Below, in pieces: positions 17,417 to 25,398 of a DNA stretch of 64,000 nt. Origin of the DNA: Nocardia transvalensis. Lineage in GTDB: Bacteria > Actinomycetota > Actinomycetes > Mycobacteriales > Mycobacteriaceae. Positions within the stretch are counted from its first letter, which is position 1; the number at the start of each line of letters is the position of its first letter. The stretch covers positions 372,001 to 436,000 of the forward strand of contig NZ_JADLQQ010000002.1 of the NCBI RefSeq assembly GCF_015477765.1, given 5' to 3'. The notes beneath the pieces were generated by a model. It saw only the letters and a list, made by a program, of their open reading frames with translations, made no database searches and was not told the DNA's origin. The position numbers and the translations under genes are program-made.

Positions 17417-17854
17417 GTGACCGATGCTCTGTCGTTGAACCAGCAGGTGTGCTTTCCGCTGTATGCGGCGCTGCGCGCTATCACGGCGGTGTACCGGCCG
17501 AAGCTCGAGGCGTTGGGGCTGACCTACCCGCAGTATCTGGTGATGCTGGTGCTGTGGGAGCAGGACGAACGCAACGTCGGTGAGCTGTCCGCGGCGCTGG
17601 CGCTGGATTCCGGGACCTTGTCGCCGCTGTTGAAGCGGCTCGAGGCTGCCGGGCTGGTCGAGCGTCACCGCTCGGCGGCCGATGAGCGCCGCGTCGAGAT
17701 CCGTTTGACCGAGCGCGGTCGCGCACTGCGCGAGCAGGCCTGCGCCATTCCGGCCGAGATGCTCGAGGCCACCGGTATGCAGCTGGAGGAACTGGTGGCA
17801 TTGCGGGAGACCTTGCAGCGCATGACCGCATCCCTGACATCCCACATCCGATAG
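17417..17854 (+). CDS. ohrR: MarR-family organic-peroxide sensor OhrR
   Basis: 145 residues. Near the N-terminus QQVCFPLYAALRA places Cys12 at the reactive-cysteine position of OhrR (LCFxLYA in the family). The winged helix follows: NVGELSAALALDSGTLSPLL, KRLEAAGLVERHRS and the wing DERRVEIRLTERG. On oxidation by organic hydroperoxides OhrR leaves its operator. The only nearby target is ohr, 10 bp downstream. The GTG at 17417 is chosen; the earlier GTG at 17396 lies inside the operator. Confidence 0.93.
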   Translation: MTDALSLNQQVCFPLYAALRAITAVYRPKLEALGLTYPQYLVMLVLWEQDERNVGELSAALALDSGTLSPLLKRLEAAGLVERHRSAADERRVEIRLTERGRALREQACAIPAEMLEATGMQLEELVALRETLQRMTASLTSHIR

Positions 17855-17864
17855 GAGAGTCGAC

Positions 17865-18287
17865 ATGAAAGTGCTCTACACGGCCGAGGCCCTGGCCACC
17901 GGCGACGGACGCAACGGGCACGCCCGGACCACCGACGGCAAGGTCGATGTGACGCTGGCGGTTCCGCGGGAGATGGGCGGCTCCGGAGCGGGCACGAATC
18001 CCGAGCAGCTGTTCGCGGCCGGGTATGCGGCGTGTTTCCATTCGGCGCTGCGGCTGGTCGCCAAGCAGGCCGAGGCCGATGTCGCCGATTCGGCGGTCGG
18101 CGCGAAGGTCGGCATCGGCCCGAACGATTCCGGTGGATTCCAGCTGGAGGTCACCCTCGAGGTGTCGCTGCCGCATCTGTCCCGCGAGCAGGCGCAGGAG
18201 CTGGCCGACCGGGCGCATCAGGTGTGCCCGTACTCGAATGCGACCCGCGGCAATATCGATGTCCACGTGATCGTGGCGGAGGACTGA
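17865..18287 (+). CDS. ohr: organic hydroperoxide resistance protein Ohr
   Basis: 140 residues of the OsmC/Ohr fold. Both catalytic cysteines are present, Cys57 in AACFHSA and Cys121 in QVCPYSNATRGN; the latter motif separates Ohr from OsmC. Ohr reduces alkyl and fatty-acid hydroperoxides using lipoylated proteins as electron donors. It is 10 bp after ohrR with AGGAG before the ATG, and is followed 6 bp later by an MDR reductase, forming one operon controlled by OhrR. Confidence 0.96.
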   Translation: MKVLYTAEALATGDGRNGHARTTDGKVDVTLAVPREMGGSGAGTNPEQLFAAGYAACFHSALRLVAKQAEADVADSAVGAKVGIGPNDSGGFQLEVTLEVSLPHLSREQAQELADRAHQVCPYSNATRGNIDVHVIVAED

Positions 18288-18293
18288 GCGACC

Positions 18294-19280
18294 ATGCGTG
18301 CGGTGGTGATCGAAAGCTTCGGTGAGCCGAAGGATGTGCTGAGCTCGGCGGAGCGGCCGGTGCCCGAACCCGGTCCGGGTGAGGTGCGGGTCGCGACGAT
18401 GCTGTCCCCGATCCACAATCACGATCTGGCGGTGGTACGCGGCGTCTACGGCTACAAGCCCGAGCTGCCCGCGATTCCCGGGACCGAGGCGGTCGGGCGG
18501 ATCGACGCGGTGGGCCCGGATGTCGCGGGGGTGAAAGTCGGTCAGCGCGTGGCCGTTGCGGGTGCGCAGGGTGTGTGGGCGGAGTACTTCCTCGCCGAGG
18601 CCGCCCAGGTGGTGCCGGTGCCCGACAGCATCTCCGACGAGACCGCGAGTCAGCTGCTGTCGATGCCGTTCAGTGCGTTGGTGCTGCTGGAGGACATGCA
18701 GGTCGAATCCGGTCAGTGGATCGTCGTCAATGCGGCCAACGGTGCGGTGGGCCGGTTGATGAATGTGCTCGCCCGCGCGCGCGGCGTGCAGGTACTGAAT
18801 CTGGTGCGTAGCGCGTCGGCGTCGAAGGCGTTGCACGAGTTGGGGTTCACCCCTGTCCTCGACACCGAGACCGACGGCTGGCGCGAGCGGGCGCGGGAGG
18901 CGACCGGCGGCGCGCCGATCGTGCGCGCGGTCGACCAGGTGAGCGGCCGGGCCGCGAACGACCTGCTGTCGCTGCTGGGTGAGCGCGGGGAACTGATCTC
19001 CTTCGGTGCCCTGTCCGGGCAGCCGATGAACCTCGACCCCGGGCCCATGATTTTCAAACAGGCTGTGGTGAAAGGCTTTTGGGCGTCGCGGCGCCGCGAC
19101 GAGATCGGCGCCGACAATCGCCGCCGCCTGTTCGGCGAACTGCTCGAGCTGGCTACCCGCGGAGACCTGGAGTTGCCGCTGGAAGCAACCTATCCGCTGG
19201 AGTCGGCCGCTGACGCGGCAATCGCCACCGAAACCCCTGGCCGCAACGGCAAGATCGCGCTGGCACCGGCTGTGTCCTGA
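18294..19280 (+). CDS. medium-chain dehydrogenase/reductase (quinone/enoyl reductase-like)
   Basis: 328 residues. The N-terminal catalytic domain (MRAVVIESFGEPKDVLSS) and the Rossmann segment VVNAANGAVGRLMN (glycine motif somewhat degenerate, AANGAVG) are those of zinc-free MDR proteins such as ETR/MECR and quinone reductases. No zinc-ligand cysteine cluster is present. It likely reduces an activated double bond or quinone with NADPH. It is the third gene of the ohrR-ohr unit (6-bp gap), which suggests clean-up of reactive carbonyls or quinones made during peroxide stress. Confidence 0.85.
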   Translation: MRAVVIESFGEPKDVLSSAERPVPEPGPGEVRVATMLSPIHNHDLAVVRGVYGYKPELPAIPGTEAVGRIDAVGPDVAGVKVGQRVAVAGAQGVWAEYFLAEAAQVVPVPDSISDETASQLLSMPFSALVLLEDMQVESGQWIVVNAANGAVGRLMNVLARARGVQVLNLVRSASASKALHELGFTPVLDTETDGWRERAREATGGAPIVRAVDQVSGRAANDLLSLLGERGELISFGALSGQPMNLDPGPMIFKQAVVKGFWASRRRDEIGADNRRRLFGELLELATRGDLELPLEATYPLESAADAAIATETPGRNGKIALAPAVS

Positions 19281-19340
19281 CATCGGTCGGGCGGGTGAAA
19301 ATCGCTGGACCGACGCGCCTGCACTGCCTACGGTCGCCGC

Positions 19341-20258
19341 GTGGAGGGAGTTCTCGAACCTCGGGCCGCCGAAGCGATCGTGCGTCGCGTGTGGAGCGGG
19401 GCGTCGGTCGAATCGGTGCTGCCGCGCACGGGCGGCGAGTTGAGTGCGGTCTACGAAGTGCGGTGCCGCGCACCGGTTCCCGCGGTGATCGTGAAGATCT
19501 ACAGCGAGCGATGGCGGTGGAAGCTGGCCAAGGAGGTGTTCGTCTACCGGCTGCTCGAAAGTCACGGCGTGGCCTCGGTGCCGTCGATTCTGCATGCCGA
19601 CGCGGACACCGCGCAGTTGGTGATGACGCTGCTGCCGGGGAGGCCGCTGTCGGAGGTGAGGTTCCTGGGCGCGGCCGACCGGCACGCGATCTACCGGCAA
19701 CTGGGTGGTCTGCTCGGCGCGATCCACGCGATCGGGCAGAGCGCCTTCGGCTATCTCACCGATCGGATTCTGGATCCGATGCCGAGCAACAGCGCCTACA
19801 TGTGCCGCCAGTTCGACAAGAAGCTCGCCGAATTCCTCGAGTTCGGCGGTGCGGGCGGCCTGCACGACAAGGTCTCGCACTACGTCGCCGACCGTGCCGA
19901 GGTGTTCGCGCAGTGCGGGGCGCCGGTGCTGTGCCACAACGACGTGTATGAGGGGAATATGCTCGTCGCCCGCGGCGACGAGGGCTGGACGCTGACCGGA
20001 TTGATCGACGTCGAGAACGCGATCGCCGCCGATCCGCTGATGGATCTGGCCAAGGCCGATTACTATGCGCTGCACGGCAACTCCGCCGAATTCGGTGCGC
20101 TCGTCGAGGGCTACGGCGACCTGCCCGACGGGTGGCGTGCTCGCCTGGGTTTGTACCGGCTCTACCACGCCCTGGAACTGTGGGACTGGTATGCGTCGAT
20201 CGGTAACCTCGCGCCGCTGCCGGGTATCGGCCGCGACATCGAAACCATGGTCGCCTGA
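19341..20258 (+). CDS. aminoglycoside phosphotransferase (APH)-fold kinase
   Basis: 305 residues. AVIVKIYSERWRWK holds the N-lobe lysine, CHNDVYEGNMLV is the HxDxxxxN catalytic loop, and GLIDVENAIAADPLMDLAKA gives the metal-binding aspartate. This is the APH/choline-kinase fold; the substrate may be a small molecule rather than an antibiotic. The GTG at 19341 is used; 60 bp separate it from the MDR gene. It converges with the GNAT gene (5 bp between stops). Confidence 0.85.
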   Translation: MEGVLEPRAAEAIVRRVWSGASVESVLPRTGGELSAVYEVRCRAPVPAVIVKIYSERWRWKLAKEVFVYRLLESHGVASVPSILHADADTAQLVMTLLPGRPLSEVRFLGAADRHAIYRQLGGLLGAIHAIGQSAFGYLTDRILDPMPSNSAYMCRQFDKKLAEFLEFGGAGGLHDKVSHYVADRAEVFAQCGAPVLCHNDVYEGNMLVARGDEGWTLTGLIDVENAIAADPLMDLAKADYYALHGNSAEFGALVEGYGDLPDGWRARLGLYRLYHALELWDWYASIGNLAPLPGIGRDIETMVA

Positions 20259-20263
20259 CTGGT

Positions 20264-20863
20264 TCAGCGTAGCGCCAGGCGCATGAGGACTCGGGGGAAG
20301 CCCGCGGAGGTCGCGGTGGTGGCGGCGGCGCGGGTGAAGCCCGCGCGTTCGAACAGCGACACCGTGCCGACGAAGGCCAGGGTGGTGTCGACCTTGCGGC
20401 CGCGGTTGTCGGCGGGGTAGCCCTCGATCGCGGGGGCGCCGTGGGAGCGGGCGTAGTCGACGGCGCCGTGCAGTAGGGCGGTGGTGATGCCGCGGCCGCG
20501 GTGGCCGGGGCGGACCTTGAAGCACCAAACCGTCCAGACGGGCAGGTCGTCGACGTGCGGGATGCGAGTGGAGTGGGCGAAGAAGGCCAGGGTGTCGCGG
20601 GGTGCGACGCCGGTCCAGCCGACGACCTGGTCGCCGTCGTAGGCGAGCAGTCCCGGTGACGGTTCGTGCGCGCAGAGCTCGTGCATTCGGTCGCGGCGGG
20701 CGGGCCCGGTGAGGGCGTTGTTTTCCTTCGACGGCAGCCGATAGGACAGGCACCAGCAGGCGTCGGCGCCGGGGCGTTTGGGGGCGAGCATCGTTGCCAC
20801 GTCGTCGAAGCGGTCCCGGGTGGCGGGAACGATCCGAATCGGAGCGCCGGTCGACTCGCTCAT
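20264..20863 (-). CDS. GNAT N-acetyltransferase
   Basis: 199 residues. The acetyl-CoA motif A is clear: VWTVWCFKVRPGHRGRGITT with the R/QxxGxG/A loop, followed by LLHGAVDYARSHGA and a late beta-strand TVSLFERAGF. An in-frame opening extends far upstream (to 21730), but MSESTGAPIRI at 20863 is a normal GNAT N-terminus. The neighbour at 20893 is transcribed the same way, so the two may share a transcript. The acceptor is unknown. Confidence 0.88.
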   Translation of the reverse strand: MSESTGAPIRIVPATRDRFDDVATMLAPKRPGADACWCLSYRLPSKENNALTGPARRDRMHELCAHEPSPGLLAYDGDQVVGWTGVAPRDTLAFFAHSTRIPHVDDLPVWTVWCFKVRPGHRGRGITTALLHGAVDYARSHGAPAIEGYPADNRGRKVDTTLAFVGTVSLFERAGFTRAAATTATSAGFPRVLMRLALR

Positions 20864-20892
20864 GGGTAGACGGTACGACAGGGCATCGACAT

Positions 20893-21666
20893 TCAGGGGG
20901 CAGGTTTGGGCGTGGTGACGGCGAACGGGGCGCCGGAAGGATCGGCGACCACGGCCATGCGGCCGAGGTAGGAGGCGTCGGTGGCGGGTTTGGTGACCGA
21001 GCCGCCGTGTGCGCAGATCGCGTCGACGACACCGTCGACCTCTTCGACCCAGAAGTAGGGCAGCCAGCAGGGCCGGTGGCCGCCCTGCAGGATCGTGACG
21101 TGGCCGAAGGAGTCCTGCTTGGGGTCGCCGTCGGCGGGGGACAGCACGGTGTAGGTGGTGCCGGGGACTTCCATCGCCTCGGCGTGCCAGTCGAAGACGG
21201 TGCTGTAGAAGGCGAAGTCTCCGGCGTCGTGGCTGGCGAGTTCGAGCCAGCACAGCGCGCCCGGCAGCCCGACGAGATCGAGTCCGGCGACCTCGCCGGG
21301 CTGCCACACCGAGAACTGCCCGCCTTCGGGATCGGTGAGGCAGGCGATGCGGCCCGCCTTCATGACGTCGAATGGTGCGGCGCGCACCGTGCCGCCCGCG
21401 TTCTGGACGGCTCGGGCGGTGGCGTCGGCGTCGTCGGTGCGGAAGTAGATCGTCCATGCCGGATCGGCGCCCTGTTCGGTGAGGGGACCGAGCGCGGCCA
21501 CCGTCTTGCCGTCCTTGCGGAACAAGCCGTATCCCCTCGAATCCTGTCCGGCGGAACGGCATTCCCATCCGAACACGGCGCGGTAGAACCGCGCTGCGGC
21601 ATCGGTATCGGGGCTGCCGAGGTCCAGCCAGTTCGGTGAACCGGAGGTATAGGCGGTGGTGAGCAC
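20893..21666 (-). CDS. two-domain VOC (glyoxalase-like) protein
   Basis: 257 residues containing two vicinal-oxygen-chelate halves. Half one runs PNWLDLGSPDTDAAARFYRA to GRIACLTDPEGGQFSVWQPG; half two runs LCWLELASHDAGDFAFYSTV to GRMAVVADPSGAPFAVTTPK. Such fused proteins are common in actinomycetes, often near antibiotic regulators; some are hydroxylase- or resistance-like, but no enzymatic role can be assigned here. It lies 29 bp upstream of the GNAT gene on the same strand. Confidence 0.88.
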   Translation of the reverse strand: MLTTAYTSGSPNWLDLGSPDTDAAARFYRAVFGWECRSAGQDSRGYGLFRKDGKTVAALGPLTEQGADPAWTIYFRTDDADATARAVQNAGGTVRAAPFDVMKAGRIACLTDPEGGQFSVWQPGEVAGLDLVGLPGALCWLELASHDAGDFAFYSTVFDWHAEAMEVPGTTYTVLSPADGDPKQDSFGHVTILQGGHRPCWLPYFWVEEVDGVVDAICAHGGSVTKPATDASYLGRMAVVADPSGAPFAVTTPKPAP

Positions 21667-21837
21667 GATCGAATCCCTTCATCAGCAACATCGCCGGGTC
21701 TGTCCCGGGTGCTGTTCTCCGCATTCCCACATTTCGGCGAACAATGACACATCGTCGAATTGTGGTGTGCGGGAAGGCCGATCATGCGAGAAGGTGGCGG
21801 CCGGCGGCGGTATCGGTGCCGCCGCCGGCCGCGGCGA

Positions 21838-22233
21838 TCACTGTGCCTGCGTAGCCGATTGGTCCTGACCGTTCGAGCCCTGGCTCTGCTGCCCGGACCC
21901 CTGCTGGGAATTGGCGCCTTGCTGCGAGTCGGATTCGTCCTGGGAGTCCGAACTCTGCTGCGAATCCGGGTCCACGATCCGGTTCCACCAGTCGAGGTAT
22001 TCCTGTTGCGCCTGCGGACTGTAGGCGGAGGTCTCGTAGTCCGCGCAGCGTTCGCCCGCCGGGAGCGCCCGCTTCTGCACGACCTCCACATTCCCCAGGG
22101 GGATGCTCCTGGTGCACAGGTCGGGTTGGGGCATGGCCTCGCCGGCTGGGGCAGCCGGTGCCGCCAGGGCGGTGGCGGGTGCCCAGAGCAGCATCGCCAG
22201 CGCGCCGACGGCCGCCGGTAGGTGTCTACGCAC
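21838..22233 (-). CDS. small secreted protein with Gln/Ser-rich tail
   Basis: 131 residues. RRHLPAAVGALAMLLWAPATALAAPA is a signal peptide cleaved near ALA-AP (quoted in part: LPAAVGALAMLLWAP). The mature protein has two cysteines (DLCTRS and RCADYE), and WWNRIVDP in the middle. The last 45 residues are low complexity: repeated DSQQ, DSQ and SQQG units and a QSQGSNGQDQ end, probably disordered. GAAAGG before the GTG at 22233 sets the start. No family is recognised. Confidence 0.65.
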   Translation of the reverse strand: MRRHLPAAVGALAMLLWAPATALAAPAAPAGEAMPQPDLCTRSIPLGNVEVVQKRALPAGERCADYETSAYSPQAQQEYLDWWNRIVDPDSQQSSDSQDESDSQQGANSQQGSGQQSQGSNGQDQSATQAQ

Positions 22234-22436
22234 GGAGGTTTCCTTTCTCGGAGGGGAAGTACTCTGCGGACACGCATGTCGAAATGTAGCGGGAAATTCG
22301 CCAAAGTCCGCGATTGCCACGCCGATTGAAACGTGTTTCATTCCGACGTCCATGACCGCTGCATGTACCCGAGAAGTATGAGATTCGCCAGATCGTTGCC
22401 GACCGTGCGCAGGTGGTGCGGCAGGGGCCCGGGGGA

Positions 22437-23765
22437 TCAGTCCGCGGCGGCGGCGAATCCGGCGCGCAGGTCGGCGAGGATGTCGTCGATGCCCTCGATG
22501 CCGACCGCCAGGCGCACCAGGCCGGGCGTCACACCGGCGGCGAGCTGCTCGTCGGGGGTCAGCTGGGAGTGGGTGGTCGAGGCCGGATGGATCACCAGCG
22601 AGCGCACATCGCCGATATTGGCCACGTGGCTGTGCAGGGTCAGCGCCTCCACGAACCGTTTACCCGCATCCACCCCACCGGCCAGCTCGAAGCCGATGAC
22701 CGCGCCGACACCCTTGGGTGCCAGCTGCTTTCCGCGCTCGTACCAGGGTGAGCTGGGCAGGCCCGCATAGTGGATCCGTTCCACGCCCGGCTGCTCGGTG
22801 AGGAACTGCGCGACCGCCTGCGCATTGGCGACATGGCGCTCCACGCGCAGGCTCAGCGTCTCGAGGCCCTGGCTGATCAGCCACGCATTGAACGGCGCGA
22901 TGGCCGAACCCAGATCGCGCAGCAACTGCACTCGTGCCTTGACTGCAAAAGCGGGCGCGCCCAACTCGGCGAATACCACGCCGTGATAGCTGGGGTCGGG
23001 TTCGGTGAAACCGGGGAAGCGCGGCGTGCCGTCGGCGTCGCGCACGGTCCAGTCGAAGGTGCCGCCGTCGACCAGGACCCCGGCGATGGCCGCGCCGTGC
23101 CCGCCCAGGTATTTCGTCGCCGAATGCACCACGATGTCGGCGCCGTGGGCCAGCGGCTGGATCAGGTACGGGGTGGCGACGGTGTTGTCGACGATCAGCG
23201 GCACGCCGGCGGCGTGGGCCACCTCGGCGACACCGGGGATGTCGAGGATGTGGTTCTGCGGGTTGGACACCGTTTCCGCGTAGAACGCCTTGGTGGTGGG
23301 GCGGACCGCGGCGCGCCACTGCTCGAGATCGTCGGGGTCGTCGACGAAGCCGACCTCGATGCCCAGCTTGGGCAGCGTGTAGTGGAACAGATTGTAGGTG
23401 CCGCCGTACAGGCGCGGGCTGGACACGATGTGGTCACCGGCCGCGGCGATGTTGAGCAGCGCGAAGGTCTGCGCGGCCTGTCCCGAGGCCAGCAGCAGCG
23501 CGGCCACACCGCCTTCGAGGGCGGCGATGCGCTGTTCGACCGCGTCCTGAGTGGGGTTGGCGATGCGGGTGTAGATGTTGCCCGGTTCGCTGAGCCCGAA
23601 CAGCGCGGCGGCGTGGGTGGTGTCGCGGAAGGTGTAGGAGGTGGTCTGATAGATCGGCAACGCGCGCGCGTTGGTGGTGCCGTCGGGAATCTGCCCGGCG
23701 TGAATCTGTTTGGTGTCGAAGCTCCAATCGGCGGCGGGATCGGTGGGCAGGGCGGAGTCGGTCAT
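22437..23765 (-). CDS. metY: O-acetylhomoserine aminocarboxypropyltransferase (MetY)
   Basis: 442 residues, a PLP enzyme of the Cys/Met metabolism family, cytoplasmic. Seen: YQTTSYTFRDTTHAAALF, IYTRIANPTQ, LASGQAAQTFA, SNPQNHILDIP, and the PLP lysine in HSATKYLGGHG. The length and the insertion after that lysine (DADGTPRFPGF) are typical of O-acetylhomoserine sulfhydrylases rather than cystathionine gamma-synthase. It makes homocysteine or methionine from O-acetylhomoserine and a sulfur donor. metX, the usual partner, is not adjacent. A 114-base leader with two hairpins precedes it. Confidence 0.93.
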   Translation of the reverse strand: MTDSALPTDPAADWSFDTKQIHAGQIPDGTTNARALPIYQTTSYTFRDTTHAAALFGLSEPGNIYTRIANPTQDAVEQRIAALEGGVAALLLASGQAAQTFALLNIAAAGDHIVSSPRLYGGTYNLFHYTLPKLGIEVGFVDDPDDLEQWRAAVRPTTKAFYAETVSNPQNHILDIPGVAEVAHAAGVPLIVDNTVATPYLIQPLAHGADIVVHSATKYLGGHGAAIAGVLVDGGTFDWTVRDADGTPRFPGFTEPDPSYHGVVFAELGAPAFAVKARVQLLRDLGSAIAPFNAWLISQGLETLSLRVERHVANAQAVAQFLTEQPGVERIHYAGLPSSPWYERGKQLAPKGVGAVIGFELAGGVDAGKRFVEALTLHSHVANIGDVRSLVIHPASTTHSQLTPDEQLAAGVTPGLVRLAVGIEGIDDILADLRAGFAAAAD

Positions 23766-23879
23766 CGGTGCGAAGGCTCCTCGGCGAGACCCGAGCGTCC
23801 GGGTCGGTGAGTAGTGCGTGGCTTCGAACGGTAGAAACCCCGGCGCCCAACCACGAGAGTTGCGCTCGTCCTGAGCGAA
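23766..23879 (-). promoter_or_regulatory. structured leader between mgtC-like gene and metY
   Basis: Two hairpins are visible: 23853-23857 with 23865-23869 (ACGAG/CTCGT, 7-base loop), which directly follows the upstream gene's stop and may be its terminator; and 23788-23793 with 23800-23805 (GACCCG/CGGGTC, 6-base loop), next to the metY ribosome-binding site (about 23777-23782). The pattern of the SAM-IV riboswitch expected before actinobacterial sulfhydrylase genes is not recognisable, so no riboswitch is claimed. Confidence 0.35.
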
Positions 23880-24602
23880 TTACGGTCCGGAGACGCTGGT
23901 TTCGTCGGTGGAGACCGCCAGGATGCCGTCGATGTCGGCGAGGGAGGCGGTCAGCTCGCTCAGCGAGCCTGCGCCGTGGACCGACAGCCGCACCCGGACC
24001 GTGCGGGCGGGGTGGTCGGGGTCGGGGCCCTCGACCGCGAGTTCATCGACTGCGAAGTTGCGTTCGGTGCAGGTGGCGAGCGCTCGGCGCAGCACGCCGC
24101 GGCCGTCGAGGTAGCACAGCCGCAGCCGCGACGGTGCGTATTTGGAGCGGGGCAGGCGCGCGGCCAGCGGGGTGAAGGCGAACACGACCAGGAAATGCGC
24201 CGCGGTCACCAGCACCGCCAGCAGCCACAGTCCCGCTCCGGCGGCCATACCGACCGCGGCGGTCAGCCAGATGGTGGCGGCGGTGGTGAGCCCGCGTACG
24301 GCGTCGCGCCGCACGAAGATCAAGCCGCCGCCGATGAATCCGATCCCGGACACGATCTGGGCCGCGACGCGCGACGGGTCGAGCACCACGTGGCCGCCGA
24401 GGGTGTCGGTGAACCCGTATTTGGACACGAGCATGATCAATGCGGAGGCGACACCGACCAGGGTGTGGGTGCGCAGGCCCGCGCTCTTCTGCCGGATCTC
24501 GCGTTCCAGCCCGATGGCCGAGGACAGGACCACGGCCAGGGCCAGTTCGGTGATCTGGGTCGGGCCCTGGCCGGTCGGTTCGCCGAAATATGCCAGTACC
24601 AC
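23880..24602 (-). CDS. MgtC/SapB-family membrane protein
   Basis: 240 residues from the GTG at 24602. Helices with GLEREIRQKSAGLRTHTLVG and SGIGFIGGGLIFVRRDAVRG followed by LTTAATIW match the MgtC core (four to five helices); a C-terminal soluble ACT-like domain of about 80 residues ends the protein. Homologues are linked to survival at low Mg2+ and in macrophages, acting on ATP synthase or transporters. An in-frame ATG at 24704 would run its codons through the strong hairpin at 24657-24684, so the later start is preferred. Confidence 0.85.
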   Translation of the reverse strand: MVLAYFGEPTGQGPTQITELALAVVLSSAIGLEREIRQKSAGLRTHTLVGVASALIMLVSKYGFTDTLGGHVVLDPSRVAAQIVSGIGFIGGGLIFVRRDAVRGLTTAATIWLTAAVGMAAGAGLWLLAVLVTAAHFLVVFAFTPLAARLPRSKYAPSRLRLCYLDGRGVLRRALATCTERNFAVDELAVEGPDPDHPARTVRVRLSVHGAGSLSELTASLADIDGILAVSTDETSVSGP

Positions 24603-24656
24603 TCCGGCGAGGCTAGTCGATTCCGTTCGGTACCAACCAGATTCGGACAAAAACGA

Positions 24657-24684
24657 CGCGGCGCCCCCGGGCGGGAGCGCCGCG
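24657..24684 (-). terminator. hairpin after the doxX-like gene
   Basis: CGCGGCGC (24657-24664) pairs with GCGCCGCG (24677-24684), with three more pairs inside after one mismatch. It lies 40 bp past the doxX stop, read on the minus strand. Confidence 0.6.
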
Positions 24685-24723
24685 ACGATCAATCCTGGTG
24701 TCACACAAGCGGTATGGGCTGGT

Positions 24724-25263
24724 TCACAGCGCCCACTTGGCCGCCAGGGTGATCAGCCCGGCGATCACCGCCAGCGCGATGGCCGCACCGGCCCAGGTCA
24801 GGCCGTGGCGCTGCCAGGGGCGATTGTGGTCGAGGGAGTAGCGGCCGGGCCCGGTGAAGGCAAGAGCCGCCGCGGGGAGGGCGAACAGCACCGACATCTC
24901 CCACTGGGCGAAGCCGCCCGACCAGGTCGCGGTGAACGCGTTGAGCATCGTGCCCAGCGCGATGGCCGCACCCAGCGGGGTGAGCAGGCCCGCGGCCAGC
25001 AGCAGCCCGCCGCCGATCTCGGAGAGTCCGGCGAGGGTGCCGAAGAACTTGCCCGGGTTGTAACCCATGCCGTCGAAGGCCTGGGCGGTGGCGCTCCAGC
25101 CGAAGCCGCCGAACCAGCCGAACAGCTTCTGGGTGCCGTGCACCGCGAGCAGCAGGCCGAACCCGAGTCGCAGAACGAGCAGTCCGGCGTCGGTGGCGCG
25201 GGTGTCGAGGGTGGTGGGCGCAGTCGTGGTCGCCGTCGTGGCGGTGGTGGGTGCGGTGGTCAT
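24724..25263 (-). CDS. DoxX-family membrane protein
   Basis: 179 residues. A threonine/alanine-rich start is followed by four hydrophobic helices. LRLGFGLLLAVHGTQKLFGW, GLSEIGGGLLLAAGLLTPLG and ALGTMLNAFTATW are the DoxX core motifs. Bacterial members assist membrane redox or thiol-stress responses; the function here is not proven. The ATG at 25263 with GAGGAC upstream is preferred to one at 25293. It is a single gene ended by the hairpin at 24657-24684. Confidence 0.88.
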   Translation of the reverse strand: MTTAPTTATTATTTAPTTLDTRATDAGLLVLRLGFGLLLAVHGTQKLFGWFGGFGWSATAQAFDGMGYNPGKFFGTLAGLSEIGGGLLLAAGLLTPLGAAIALGTMLNAFTATWSGGFAQWEMSVLFALPAAALAFTGPGRYSLDHNRPWQRHGLTWAGAAIALAVIAGLITLAAKWAL

Positions 25264-25398
25264 ACTGTCCTCATCTGTCGGTCGATCGTGCACGGCCGGT
25301 CCAGCGACGCTGGCAAACGGACCGCGGTCCGATCGTGCCGCACGCGAACCTCAACCTCCAGTCGACGTGAGCTATTCCGCACTCGGCCCCAGCCGGAT

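Noticed and set aside
17481..21032. 1183-residue open frame on the minus strand across ohrR, ohr and MDR genes
   Set aside because: Shadow of well-recognised plus-strand genes; no domain in its translation.
23766..23879. SAM-IV riboswitch before metY
   Set aside because: The core sequence and pseudoknot elements expected of SAM-IV could not be found by eye; only simple hairpins are seen.
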